Source: Candidatus Coprenecus stercorigallinarum (GTDB taxonomy: Bacteria > Bacteroidota > Bacteroidia > Bacteroidales > UBA932). Taken from it: DNA of 64,000 bases. The notes beneath the pieces were generated by a model, which worked only from the letters and a program-made list of their open reading frames with translations, did not search any database and was not told the DNA's origin. Both the position numbers and the translations under genes were made by a program. How positions within the stretch are numbered: position 1 is the stretch's first letter; each line of letters begins with the position of its first letter. Shown one piece after another: positions 8,565 to 17,191 of this stretch. The stretch is taken from positions 1 to 64,000 of the forward strand of contig DVIL01000034.1 of the NCBI GenBank assembly GCA_018711305.1, given 5' to 3'.

Positions 8565-9413
8565 CTACCTGCCGTATATCTTTTTGAGCAAATCCGTACT
8601 CAGGCCGGAGAGCCTGGCCATCTGCTTGATGCTGCAACCGAACTGTTTTCTAAGATATTCGGCCAGGTGGCACCTCTGCTCCACACCCAGACTCCCAGTA
8701 TCCGATGTGCCGAATTCCCGAAGGCATATCTCCCTAACGGAGCCGAGCAATTCCCCGTCGGTATAGGAGACAGTCCCCAGTACCCCCTCGGAAAGAGACA
8801 TTTCCATCCTCATATTGCGCGACAGATAGTGCATAAATCTGGCCGGGGAACCGAAAATCTCCTCTACTTTTTTATGGTTGACATAATTGGCTGGACAGAT
8901 TGTCCCCTCCGGAGTCAGCCGATAGTCATCTGGAAGTGCCAGGTTGGAGTGCAGCATCTTCCTTATCTCCCTGTACCCGAAATCGGATACCCGTCGGTAT
9001 TCCACCGGCAGCAGCAGACTGTCCTTCCTGAAATAGCAAGAGCCCGAACCCCATTCATAAAAAAGCGGCAGCACTTCCGGATCCGAAGAAAGAGAATTAC
9101 GCAGTACGTAGGCGACCGTCCTCATGAAGGTTTCCTTGTCCGGAATCTCCTTCATACCCACAGCGCTGTTTCCTCCCATATCAGCCAGCCGGGACAGCCT
9201 GCGCCTATAATTTCTCATAAAACCGAGACACGAATCCTCACGGCCAGTGACTACGAAATGTACATGATTGGTCATCAGTGTGAAAGACAGAACATCTACA
9301 CCACACATCAGCGCACAGACAGGCACTCCGTTCATTCCGTAAACGAAATCCTCCCTGCTTCGGAATATCAATCCCTTCTCCAGCCCCCTCGTATACGCGT
9401 GCCAGTATTTCAT
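8565..9413 (-). CDS. REP-associated tyrosine transposase (RAYT, Y1_Tnp)
   Basis: A 282-residue protein of the TnpA_REP/Y1 HUH family. The HUH metal-binding motif is NHVHF (His50, His52). The likely catalytic Tyr is Tyr102 in AYVLRNS, matching the YIHxNP motif about 50 residues later. The C-terminal ~60 residues (AEYLRKQFGCSIKQMARLSGLS) resemble a DnaA-like helix-turn-helix and probably recognise DNA. RAYTs are single-copy, non-autonomous relatives of IS200/IS605 transposases that cut REP hairpins in single-stranded DNA. Here the gene is bounded on both sides by arrays of 65-bp palindromes, its presumed substrates. A TAACTTTG box (9421-9428) lies 7 nt before the ATG. It appears intact. Confidence 0.9.
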   Translation of the reverse strand: MKYWHAYTRGLEKGLIFRSREDFVYGMNGVPVCALMCGVDVLSFTLMTNHVHFVVTGREDSCLGFMRNYRRRLSRLADMGGNSAVGMKEIPDKETFMRTVAYVLRNSLSSDPEVLPLFYEWGSGSCYFRKDSLLLPVEYRRVSDFGYREIRKMLHSNLALPDDYRLTPEGTICPANYVNHKKVEEIFGSPARFMHYLSRNMRMEMSLSEGVLGTVSYTDGELLGSVREICLREFGTSDTGSLGVEQRCHLAEYLRKQFGCSIKQMARLSGLSTDLLKKIYGR

Positions 9414-9651
9414 ATATCCCCAAAGTTAGCGAACTTTTTGAAAGAGGCAATAGGCCAAATGTAGAATTTTACCAAATGGGGGAATAGGGTAATCCGCTTG
9501 GAATCCGAGCTACATCAATCGGAGATGCTTGACTATGGAAAATATGGTTACGCGCAATAATACCCCTTGGCCGCAAGAAGAAGCCGCCCTAACCTCCACT
9601 ATGAATTTTATTATGTTGAAATTTATCGATACTCAGGATGTCTGTAAAATC
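9414..9651. other. Intergenic region upstream of RAYT
   Basis: About 240 nt with no convincing gene. It includes the RAYT start-proximal TAACTTTG box (minus strand; rc at 9421-9428, with TTG 19 nt upstream at 9448-9450). The stretch 9483-9651 shows no palindrome of the 65-bp type and no coding signal. Confidence 0.5.
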
Positions 9652-9882
9652 GAGAAATGCACACCGTTTTACAGACTTCTGATAATCAAAGACTTGCAAA
9701 AGGCCGTGCAATTCTCAGGCACCATGGACAGTGCGAAAATTGCACGGCATTTTCCAAGCAGCTATAAGTCAACACTTTACAAAACGACCTGCTATTCTCA
9801 CTACCTCAGAAGCTGTCGAAAATTGCACAGCTTTTTACACACTCCTGGTAATCAAAGGTTTACAAAACGACCTGCAATTCTC
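9652..9882. repeat. Right REP array: three 65-bp palindromic units
   Basis: Units at 9652-9716, 9735-9799 and 9818-9882, again 65 bp each with 18-bp spacers. The core types are B-A-B here against A-B-A on the left, so alternation continues across the transposase gene. The spacer CTACCTCAGAAGC(A/T)GTC recurs between units 1-2 and units 5-6, and its first part is also found at the end of the RAYT coding sequence (ACTACCTGCCG). The overlapping ORF 9529-9990 only translates repeats. Confidence 0.93.
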
Positions 9883-9923
9883 AAAAACTCTGAAGCCTCA
9901 GGGTCATTTGGCGGGAAGGACTT

Positions 9924-11327
9924 TCATTCAGCGAGTCGGCAAAGTTGCCGGCGGGCGAGAATCTCGCGGGTACGGAGGGAGTCCTTGTAGGCGTTGTGGG
10001 CGTTGAGCCGGGTGATGTCGAGGGCGGCGTCGGAGTTGCCGGACCAGCGGCGGCAGTTGTACAAAGGTTCGTATATGCGGCAGATGCGGTACTCGCGGGT
10101 CAGACGGAGGGCCACGCCGTAGTCCTCGCCGTAGGAGACGTTCTCGAATCCGCCGACCGAGCGCAGGGTCTGCACATGGAAGGCCCGAGGTGCTCCCAGA
10201 CCGTTGATTCGCAAGGCATTGTTGTGGCCGTTAGTATCGGTCCACTCGCGGTGGTCAATGATTCCGGGTGGAATCGGGCGCAGGTCGAAATCGGTCATCG
10301 CATAGCTGCCGATAACCATGGCGCACCGCTCCCGGCGGAACACGTCCACAATCCGCTGCAGGGTATCCGGTCCGCTGTACATGTCGTCGCTGTCCAGCTG
10401 CACCACATAGCGTCCGCAGAGCGGGTGATTGATTCCCAGATTCCAGCAGCCACCTATACCGAGACCGCTGTCAGGCCCCGGAATAATGTGAACCACACGG
10501 CTGTCCTCCGAGGCCACGGCCTCTATCCGCTCGGAAGTTCCGTCAGTGGAGCGGTTGTCTATCACGAGTACATTGAAAGGGAAATCCGTCCGCTGCGAGA
10601 GAGCCGAGCGGAGCGCATCCCCGATCGTGGCGGCGCGGTTGAGCACCGGAATGATGACAGAGACGCTGTCCGGGCAGCCAGTACCGGAAGCGGCAGCTTT
10701 CTCCGTCACTGCATTCCCATCATCCGCAACCGTCCGGGTCCTCGGCGGCAGCCACGCCCCCATTTTTCTGAGATGATCCGTAAAAATCGCCTCCATTTCT
10801 ATCTGGGCCTCCCGGTTGCGAGGATCCACATAGTCGAACTGTTTCTGTCCCGAAGCCCTGGCATCGACCTCGTCCACACCGTACAGCAGCTCAGGCAGAT
10901 GCAGCAGCTCGCCATGCCGTGAGAGGAAAAGCCGCAACGAGTACCACTGACCGTATCGCAAAGACAGCGCGGACGGACTGGCGGGATTTCCAGACTCAGC
11001 CGTCATATCCTGCCCCGAACCGCCAGCTGGCTGCACCGGAAAGCATTTCACTTCCGTCTCCCATTGCTGCATCAGACCCTCATCGACCGCCACCAGAGCC
11101 CCGAAGTCGAAATCCTCCCGGACACTTCCGAGCTGGCAGTCATTGACGGGGACATCCTTCCGCCCTCCGTCAGGCGTCACGAGCCAGTAGCCGCTGTACA
11201 CCATCGCCGCCCCGGTCCTGACCGCCTCCTCCAGCAGCCTCCGTCCGGCAGCCTCGTTTCCATACATTCCGCGCTCCGGGCCTATCCGCAGCAGCGCGTA
11301 TCCATTGTTTCTATCAATTATTTCCAT
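9924..11327 (-). CDS. Glycosyltransferase family 2 protein
   Basis: A 467-residue soluble protein. Residues ~1-215 form an N-terminal region I do not recognise. The remainder is a GT-A fold GT2 domain starting [19 protein letters not shown], with the nucleotide-binding [10 protein letters not shown] and the metal-binding QLDSDDMY (DxD) motif. Then come [17 protein letters not shown] and [11 protein letters not shown], which fit the acceptor-binding and catalytic-base ED motif. No transmembrane helix is seen, so it should act in the cytoplasm on an unknown acceptor using a nucleotide sugar. It starts 3 nt after the rhuM/Fic gene stop and ends 41 nt from the right REP array. No other glycan biosynthesis genes adjoin it. 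Confidence 0.82.
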   Translation of the reverse strand: MEIIDRNNGYALLRIGPERGMYGNEAAGRRLLEEAVRTGAAMVYSGYWLVTPDGGRKDVPVNDCQLGSVREDFDFGALVAVDEGLMQQWETEVKCFPVQPAGGSGQDMTAESGNPASPSALSLRYGQWYSLRLFLSRHGELLHLPELLYGVDEVDARASGQKQFDYVDPRNREAQIEMEAIFTDHLRKMGAWLPPRTRTVADDGNAVTEKAAASGTGCPDSVSVIIPVLNRAATIGDALRSALSQRTDFPFNVLVIDNRSTDGTSERIEAVASEDSRVVHIIPGPDSGLGIGGCWNLGINHPLCGRYVVQLDSDDMYSGPDTLQRIVDVFRRERCAMVIGSYAMTDFDLRPIPPGIIDHREWTDTNGHNNALRINGLGAPRAFHVQTLRSVGGFENVSYGEDYGVALRLTREYRICRIYEPLYNCRRWSGNSDAALDITRLNAHNAYKDSLRTREILARRQLCRLAE

Positions 11328-11330
11328 AGA

Positions 11331-12221
11331 TTATATATAATTGTTCCTATTTATCAGGTTTACAAGCACCTTTACCATCGTATCCTTCTCTTCTGCCCGG
11401 CTTTCAGCGATCATCAGCGTAAGAGCGACAAGAGTGTTGTCAGCTATGCGCTTCGTGCCGTCCGGATTGTAGAGGATGCCGTTTTCCGCCATAAACCACA
11501 GAAAAAGAGTTGCGGCAATGCGCTTGTTACCATCTGTGAACGAATCATCTTTTTCATTTGCAAACCACTTGCTTCCACCGAACTTTGCCTTCAGTTCGCG
11601 GATAACATTCATAGCTCCTTCGTAGGTGGCGTGGAACTTTTCTTCACTGGTGGTTTGTTCTATTGACAACTGCTGATAATCGTACCTGTCCAGAATATCC
11701 AATGCATAAGTGTAGTTGGAAACGACTTCTATCAAGTCCAGTGCATCTTTGGAAGTCAATGCCTCCTGTGATTTGACTGTCCGTCCCAGGACGGCCACCA
11801 ATTGCTTCAATTCTGAATATCGCTGTTCGGTCAAGGCCTTATTTACAGCATAGCCCTTAACCAGATAATCTTTCAGTACCTTATTGGCCCACATACGGAA
11901 CTCGACGCCTTTTTGCGATTTCACGCGATAGCCTACTGATATTATCACATCCAAGTTATAGAAACTCACATCATGTGTCTGAGTTTTTCCAGTCATGGCT
12001 CCGTGCTGAGTGGTTGTCGCAAATTTTGCGACAACCACTTCTCCTGCCAGTTCTTCACGAATGGCATTGTCAATATGCTTTCTTATAGTCTTAGAATCTC
12101 TTCCAAATAATTCTGCCATTTGACTGACATTCAGCCACACCATTTCTTTATCGATCTTTACCTCCAACTGCGTTTCTCCATCAGCAGAACGGTAAATTGC
12201 TATTTTATCACTCAAATCCAT
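11331..12221 (-). CDS. RhuM/Fic-like protein with shortened Fic domain
   Basis: A 296-residue protein with an N-terminal RhuM domain (MVWLNVSQMAELFGRDSKTIRKHI helix-turn-helix, then FATTTQHGAMTGKTQTH and MWANKVLKDYLVKGYAVN). The C-terminal part ends in DSFTDGNKRIAATLFLWF, matching the Fic/Doc motif HxFxDGNKR except that the His is replaced by Asp. From memory, intact relatives read FGG(S)xLFGxEKDxSF, then some 35-45 residues, then KNHSFxDGNKR, and are about 330-345 residues long. This copy joins the first DSF directly to TDGNKR, consistent with an in-frame deletion of the Fic core. Base composition is visibly more AT-rich than its GC-rich neighbours, suggesting acquisition by transfer. It lies 34 nt after the uvrA-like stop on the same strand. 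Confidence 0.8.
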   Translation of the reverse strand: MDLSDKIAIYRSADGETQLEVKIDKEMVWLNVSQMAELFGRDSKTIRKHIDNAIREELAGEVVVAKFATTTQHGAMTGKTQTHDVSFYNLDVIISVGYRVKSQKGVEFRMWANKVLKDYLVKGYAVNKALTEQRYSELKQLVAVLGRTVKSQEALTSKDALDLIEVVSNYTYALDILDRYDYQQLSIEQTTSEEKFHATYEGAMNVIRELKAKFGGSKWFANEKDDSFTDGNKRIAATLFLWFMAENGILYNPDGTKRIADNTLVALTLMIAESRAEEKDTMVKVLVNLINRNNYI

Positions 12222-12255
12222 ATCTAAATCCCTAAACAGATTCTACAAATTCCTT

Positions 12256-14757
12256 TCAGATGAAGCGGCCGGTGACGCTTTCAGGGCAGCGGCGGATGTC
12301 TTCGGGAGTGCCGGTAGCTACGATGAGGCCGCCGTCCTCGCCGCCGCCGGGGCCCATGTCGATGATGTAGTCGGCCGAGCGGATGACATCCAGGTCGTGC
12401 TCGATGACGATGACGGTCGCGCCACGGTCTATCAGCCGCTGGAATACCTGCAGGAGGGTACGTACATCGGCCGGATGCAGGCCGATGGTCGGCTCGTCGA
12501 ACACGAATACCGAATCGTCCTGGCCGCGGCCCATCTCGCTGGCCAGCTTGAGACGCTGGGCCTCACCGCCGGAAAGTCCGGGAGTCTGCTCGCCGAGAGT
12601 AAGATAGCCGAGCCCGAGGTCGTAAAGCACCTGCAGTCTCTGGCGCACGGTCCGCAGGTCTCCGCAGGCCACCATCACATCGTCCACATCCATGGCCATC
12701 AGCTCCGGCAGAGAATGGTACGTTCCCTCGCTGTTTTCCCGTCGGATCCTGTACGCCGCCCTGGAATACCGCGAGCCCCGGCAGTCCGGACAGGGTATGT
12801 CCACATCCGGCAGAAACTGCACATCGAGGCTTATCACGCCCGTACCGTCGCAGACCGGACACCGCAGCCGTCCCGTATTGTAGGAAAAATCCCCGTTCTT
12901 CCAGCCCCCGGCCTTTGCATCCGGAGTCCGGGCATAGACCTTCCGCAGCTCATCGTGGACATCGGCGTATGTGGCTACTGTCGAACGGATATTGATTCCG
13001 ATAGGCGAAGCGTCTATCAGCTTGGCGTGACGGATGCCTTCGGCGCGGATCTCCCGCACGTGGTCCGGCATCTTCCCCCCGGAGACCATAGCCTGCAGGC
13101 CCGGCACCAGACTCTCCAGCACAAGCGTCGTCTTGCCCGAGCCGGAGACTCCCGTCACCACGGTCAGCCGGCCCTTTGGGATATCCACCTCCAGCGCCTT
13201 CACGGTATGCACAGGACCGGTGGACAGGTGAATGCGGCCATTGGCAAACAGTTCTGTCCCGAGTGTACGATTCCTGACATTTACCACAGCAGCCCCGCTC
13301 AGGAACGGGCCTATCTTCGAAGCACTATTCCGCACCACATCCTCCAGCGTTCCCTCGGCTATCACCCGTCCGCCCGAAGAACCGGCCCCGGGCCCCATCT
13401 CTATCAGCCAGTCTGATTCGGAAAGTATCTGTATGTCGTGGTCAACCAGCACAATGGAATTGCCGTCCGCTATCAGGTCCCGCATCACCCCGGCCAGTCC
13501 CACGATGTTGGCCGGATGCAGACCGATGGAAGGCTCGTCCAGAACGTAGAGCACCCCGGTGGTACGGTTGCGCACCGCCCGGGCCAGCTGCATCCGCTGC
13601 CGTTCCCCCGTAGACAGGGTGGAGGCCGCGCGGTCGAGGCTCAGATAGCCCACGCCCAGATCCAGCAGACGCACCGAAGCGTCGAGGAAGGACTCGCAGA
13701 TCCGCTCAGCCATCGGACGCATCTCCTCCGGAAGGGAAGCCGGCACTCCCCGCACCCATTCCACCAGTTCCCGCAGGCTCATACGGCTGGCCTCGTCTAT
13801 GGAAATGCCCCGGACCTTCGGAGCGCGGGCAGCCTCGGAAAAACGCGAGCCTCCGCAGTCCGGGCACGGTCCGGTCTTCAGGAACTTCTCCACCCGCTTC
13901 ATCCCTTTCTCGTCCTTGACCTTGGACAATGCGTTCTGCACGGTGTATACGGCATTGAAATAGGTGAAATCCAGCTCTCCGGCCTGATTGGTATTCTTCG
14001 AATGGTAGAATATATGCTTCTTCTCCGCCGGCCCATGGAAGACGATTTCCCTTTCTTTCGGAGTCAACTGATTGAAAGGCACATCGGTACGCACTCCCAT
14101 CGCCCGGCAGACATCGGTCATCAACGACCACATCAGGGTATTCCACGGAGCCACGGCCCCCTGGTCGATGCTCAGAGTCTCGTCCGGCACGAGGGTGGAT
14201 TCATCCACGGTACGGACAGTCCCGGTACCGTCGCAGGTCGGGCAGGCCCCGCTGCTGTTGAAGGACAATTCCTCCGCCCCCGGGGCATAGAAATGCGCCC
14301 CGCACTCCGGGCAGACCAGCTCCATCCCGGCGGCAACATTCAGCGAAGGCTGGACGTAATGTCCGTTGGGGCAGCGGTGGGAGGCCAGGCGGGAATAGAT
14401 CAGACGCAGCATGTTGAGCAGCTCCGTACCCGTTCCGAAGGTACTTCGTATGCCGGGTATGGCCGGACGCTGATGCATCGCCAAGGCCGCCGGGACGTAC
14501 AGCACCTCGTCCACACTGGCCCGGGCGGCCTGGGTCATTCTCCTGCGGGTATAGGTCGAAAGCGACTCCAGATAGCGGCGCGACCCCTCCGCATACAGCA
14601 CCCCAAGTGCCAGCGAGCTCTTGCCCGAGCCGGACACCCCCGCAATGCCGACGATCTTCCCGAGCGGCACATCCACGTCTATGTTCTTCAGATTGTGTAC
14701 CCTCGCCCCGCGCACTTCGATCCTGTCCGGTCTGTTTTCCTTATTATCCCTTTCCAT
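12256..14757 (-). CDS. UvrA-like ABC ATPase (class II UvrA paralogue)
   Basis: An 833-residue protein with the full tandem ABC layout of UvrA: Walker A GVSGSGKSSLALG (near residue 38) and GVSGSGKTTLVLE, signatures LSTGERQRMQLARA and LSGGEAQRLKLASEM, and Walker B VLDEPSIGLHP and VFDEPTIGLHP. Zinc-module cysteines are present (CPECGAH, CPTCDGTG, CPVCDGTG, CPDCRG). It is about 100 residues shorter than housekeeping UvrA (~940), fitting the class II/UvrA2 type with a reduced UvrB-binding/insertion region. Such paralogues have been linked to DNA-damage or drug tolerance, but their biochemical role is unsettled. The start ATG 14757 lies 46 nt from the divergent GH92 gene. Confidence 0.88.
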   Translation of the reverse strand: MERDNKENRPDRIEVRGARVHNLKNIDVDVPLGKIVGIAGVSGSGKSSLALGVLYAEGSRRYLESLSTYTRRRMTQAARASVDEVLYVPAALAMHQRPAIPGIRSTFGTGTELLNMLRLIYSRLASHRCPNGHYVQPSLNVAAGMELVCPECGAHFYAPGAEELSFNSSGACPTCDGTGTVRTVDESTLVPDETLSIDQGAVAPWNTLMWSLMTDVCRAMGVRTDVPFNQLTPKEREIVFHGPAEKKHIFYHSKNTNQAGELDFTYFNAVYTVQNALSKVKDEKGMKRVEKFLKTGPCPDCGGSRFSEAARAPKVRGISIDEASRMSLRELVEWVRGVPASLPEEMRPMAERICESFLDASVRLLDLGVGYLSLDRAASTLSTGERQRMQLARAVRNRTTGVLYVLDEPSIGLHPANIVGLAGVMRDLIADGNSIVLVDHDIQILSESDWLIEMGPGAGSSGGRVIAEGTLEDVVRNSASKIGPFLSGAAVVNVRNRTLGTELFANGRIHLSTGPVHTVKALEVDIPKGRLTVVTGVSGSGKTTLVLESLVPGLQAMVSGGKMPDHVREIRAEGIRHAKLIDASPIGINIRSTVATYADVHDELRKVYARTPDAKAGGWKNGDFSYNTGRLRCPVCDGTGVISLDVQFLPDVDIPCPDCRGSRYSRAAYRIRRENSEGTYHSLPELMAMDVDDVMVACGDLRTVRQRLQVLYDLGLGYLTLGEQTPGLSGGEAQRLKLASEMGRGQDDSVFVFDEPTIGLHPADVRTLLQVFQRLIDRGATVIVIEHDLDVIRSADYIIDMGPGGGEDGGLIVATGTPEDIRRCPESVTGRFI

Positions 14758-14803
14758 AATTTTACCGATACTAATGTTCCCGCAAAATTACTATTTTTAC
14801 GGC

Positions 14804-17104
14804 ATGAAAAGACAACTCTGCACAATAGCCATGATGGCAATGACATTGGTCGGGGCGGCTGCGGCAGGCAGCGACAGCCTCTCGAGGTGGGTCAATCCCA
14901 TGATAGGAACCAACGGAATGGGGCATACGTTCCCGGGAGCATGCTACCCTTTCGGGATAGTGCAGCTCAGCCCGGACACGGACACGGTGCCGCACAACAT
15001 CGACGGACGGTACCAGCCCGAGGCGTACCGCTACTGCGCCGGCTACCAGTACGGCGACAGCACGATAGTGGGCTTCAGTCACACGCATTTCAGCGGGACC
15101 GGACACTCGGACCTCGGGGACGTGCTGCTGATGCCGGTCACCGGAGAGCTGAAACTGCGGCCCGGAACAGCAGCAGACCCGGATGCGGGATACCGGTCGA
15201 GGTATTCGCACGAGAGTGAGGTGGCCCGTCCCGGCTACTATGAGGCATTCCTGGAGGACTACGGCATACGGGCCCAGCTGACCGCCACCCCGAGGACCGG
15301 AGTCCACAAGTACACCTACCCCGAGGGAGCCACGGAGCAGCGGGTCATCCTGGATCTGATACACGGCATCTACAACTACGACGGCAAGGTGCTCTGGGCC
15401 CAGATCCGGGTCGAGAACGACACCCTGCTGACCGGCTACCGCATCACCAACGGCTGGGCTAGGACCAACTACACCTATTTCGCGATATCGTTCTCCCGGC
15501 CAATACGCGAGTACGGCTACAAGGAGTTCGGGAAGGTGCTGTACAACGGCTTCTACCGCAAGTTCGACCTGGAGCACAATTTCCCGGAAATCGGGGGCAG
15601 GAAAATCGCGGCCTGGTTCGGGTTCGACCCCTCGGAGGGACGGGAGCTGGAGGTCAAGGTCGCCCTGTCTGGAGTGAGCACCGCCGGTGCGGTGAAGAAC
15701 CTGGAGGCGGAGGCAGTCGGGAAGAATTTCGACATGGTCGCACAGGAGGCTGAGGCGGCCTGGGACAACGCTCTCTCGGTCATCGAGGCGGAGGGCAGCG
15801 ACGACCAGCTGGCCATGCTCTACACCTCCCTCTACCACACGATGATCAACCCCTCGGTCTACTGCGACACGGACGGACTCTACAGAGGTGTGGACGGCAA
15901 CATCCACCGTGCCGAGGGCTTTACCAACTACACCATTTTCTCCACCTGGGACACATTCCGCGCCCTGCATCCGCTCTACAACATCATACAGCGGCAGCGC
16001 AGCCATGACATCATCTCATCCATGATCGCCCACTCCGAGCAGAGTGTCCACGGAGCCCTGCCGGTATGGAGCCACAACGCCAACGAAAACTGGTGCATGA
16101 TAGGCTACCACAGCGTTTCCATCGTAGCCGACGCCATAGCCACGGGCATTCCGACAGACACGGCACGGGCCCTGAAAGCCATGGTGCGCAGCTCCTCGAT
16201 CCCCTACTACGAGGGCACCGGCGAGATGATGCGCCTCGGCTACGTCCCCATGGAGGCATCCGGCAGCTCCGCATCAGTCACCCTCGAATACGCCTACGAT
16301 GACTGGACGGTCTACAGGACGGCCTCAGCTGCCGGAGACAGCGATATAGCCGCAGAGTACCTCAAACGCTCCGGCAACTGGCACAACGTATTCGACCCCG
16401 TCACCCGCCACGCCCGTCCCCGCCACGAGGACGGTAGCTTCAAGGCTGACTTCGACCTGCTTAGCACCCACGGCCAGGGCTTCATCGAGGGCAACTCCCT
16501 CAACTACTCCTTCTACGTGCCCCACGACGTACCCGGCCTCATCGAGGCCATGGGCGGCCCGGAACAGTTCGAGGCCAACCTCGACACCCTCTTCACCATG
16601 CACCTGCCCGACGAGTTCTTCGCAGGCACGGAGGATGTCACCCGCGAGGGCCTGCTCGGCGGCTACGTACACGGCAACGAGCCCAGCCACCACATCCCCT
16701 TCCTCTATGCATGGACCTCCAGCCCCTGGAAGACACAGTACTGGCAGCGGGAGATCATGAACCGGATGTACCGCAACAACATCGACGGTCTCTGCGGCAA
16801 CGACGACTGCGGCCAGATGTCCGCATGGTACATATTCTCGGCAATGGGATTCTACCCCGTATGCCCCGGCAGCGGAGAGTACATCCTCGGAGCCCCCTAC
16901 CTGCCCTACATGAAGATCAACCTTGAAAACGGCCGGACCCTCGAAATCAAGGCCCCCAAGGTATCCGACCGCAACCGCTACGTCCGCTCCGTCAGCCTCA
17001 ACGGCACACGGCTCCAGCCCGGAGAGGACGGAGTCCTGAAACTCACCATCGGCCAGATCCTCGAAGGCGGCACCCTCGAGTTCGAGATGAGCGCCCGGCA
17101 CTGA
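14804..17104 (+). CDS. GH92 exo-alpha-mannosidase
   Basis: A 766-residue secreted enzyme; I use ATG 14804 (MKRQLCTIAMMAMTLVGAAAA signal peptide) rather than the ORF-track start at 14621, which lies inside the divergent uvrA-like gene. GH92 hallmarks are the N-terminal VNPMIGTNGMGHTFPGA and the C-terminal GNDDCGQMSAWYIFSAMGFYPV and GAPYLPYMKI. The family uses calcium and single displacement to trim alpha-1,2/1,3/1,4/1,6 mannose from N-glycans and yeast mannan. The HNANENWCMIGYHS motif is in the catalytic domain. No SusCD pair accompanies it, so it probably scavenges mannosides alone. A TATTTTTA box (14792-14799) sits only 4 nt before the ATG. Confidence 0.92.
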   Translation: MKRQLCTIAMMAMTLVGAAAAGSDSLSRWVNPMIGTNGMGHTFPGACYPFGIVQLSPDTDTVPHNIDGRYQPEAYRYCAGYQYGDSTIVGFSHTHFSGTGHSDLGDVLLMPVTGELKLRPGTAADPDAGYRSRYSHESEVARPGYYEAFLEDYGIRAQLTATPRTGVHKYTYPEGATEQRVILDLIHGIYNYDGKVLWAQIRVENDTLLTGYRITNGWARTNYTYFAISFSRPIREYGYKEFGKVLYNGFYRKFDLEHNFPEIGGRKIAAWFGFDPSEGRELEVKVALSGVSTAGAVKNLEAEAVGKNFDMVAQEAEAAWDNALSVIEAEGSDDQLAMLYTSLYHTMINPSVYCDTDGLYRGVDGNIHRAEGFTNYTIFSTWDTFRALHPLYNIIQRQRSHDIISSMIAHSEQSVHGALPVWSHNANENWCMIGYHSVSIVADAIATGIPTDTARALKAMVRSSSIPYYEGTGEMMRLGYVPMEASGSSASVTLEYAYDDWTVYRTASAAGDSDIAAEYLKRSGNWHNVFDPVTRHARPRHEDGSFKADFDLLSTHGQGFIEGNSLNYSFYVPHDVPGLIEAMGGPEQFEANLDTLFTMHLPDEFFAGTEDVTREGLLGGYVHGNEPSHHIPFLYAWTSSPWKTQYWQREIMNRMYRNNIDGLCGNDDCGQMSAWYIFSAMGFYPVCPGSGEYILGAPYLPYMKINLENGRTLEIKAPKVSDRNRYVRSVSLNGTRLQPGEDGVLKLTIGQILEGGTLEFEMSARH

Positions 17105-17181
17105 TTTTTATATTGGCAATATAAAAATTTAACCATTTTTATATATCAGCAATATAAATTTGCTATATTTGCGGTAGCAAA
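17105..17181. promoter_or_regulatory. Palindromes and promoter before AAA/DUF4143 gene
   Basis: TTTTTATATTGGCAATATAAAAA (17105-17127) is a near-perfect AT palindrome, and its CAATATAAA half recurs at ~17150. TATATTTG (17164-17171) is a -7 promoter box and sits inside the inverted repeat TTTGCTA...TAGCAAA (17159-17181). A protein binding that repeat would mask the promoter. The first palindrome may also end transcription of the GH92 gene. All of this is inferred from symmetry. Confidence 0.45.
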
Positions 17182-17191
17182 ATATCCGCAC

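Larger units (their letters stand above)
8333..9882. mobile_element. RAYT/REP locus (REPtron-like)
   Basis: Composite of the RAYT gene and its flanking palindrome arrays, three units per side. Such an arrangement is known from gammaproteobacteria as a REPtron; the chromosome elsewhere normally carries scattered single or paired units, and a diverged pair is indeed seen at 21364-21511. No insertion-sequence ends or target-site duplication are evident. Confidence 0.8.

Noticed and set aside
8333-9882. CRISPR array
   Set aside because: Repeat length (65) and spacer length (18) are the reverse of CRISPR proportions, repeats are palindromic and diverged, and no cas gene is present.
9529-9990. ORF of 153 codons downstream of the RAYT gene
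   Set aside because: Translates three palindromic repeats and their spacers; the corresponding left array gives a similar spurious ORF (8338-8766).
14621-14803. 61-codon N-terminal extension of the GH92 ORF
   Set aside because: Overlaps the divergent uvrA-like gene and precedes a good signal peptide at 14804.
13438-15219. 593-codon plus-strand ORF antisense to the uvrA-like gene
   Set aside because: Runs from the uvrA-like reverse strand into the GH92 gene in the wrong frame.
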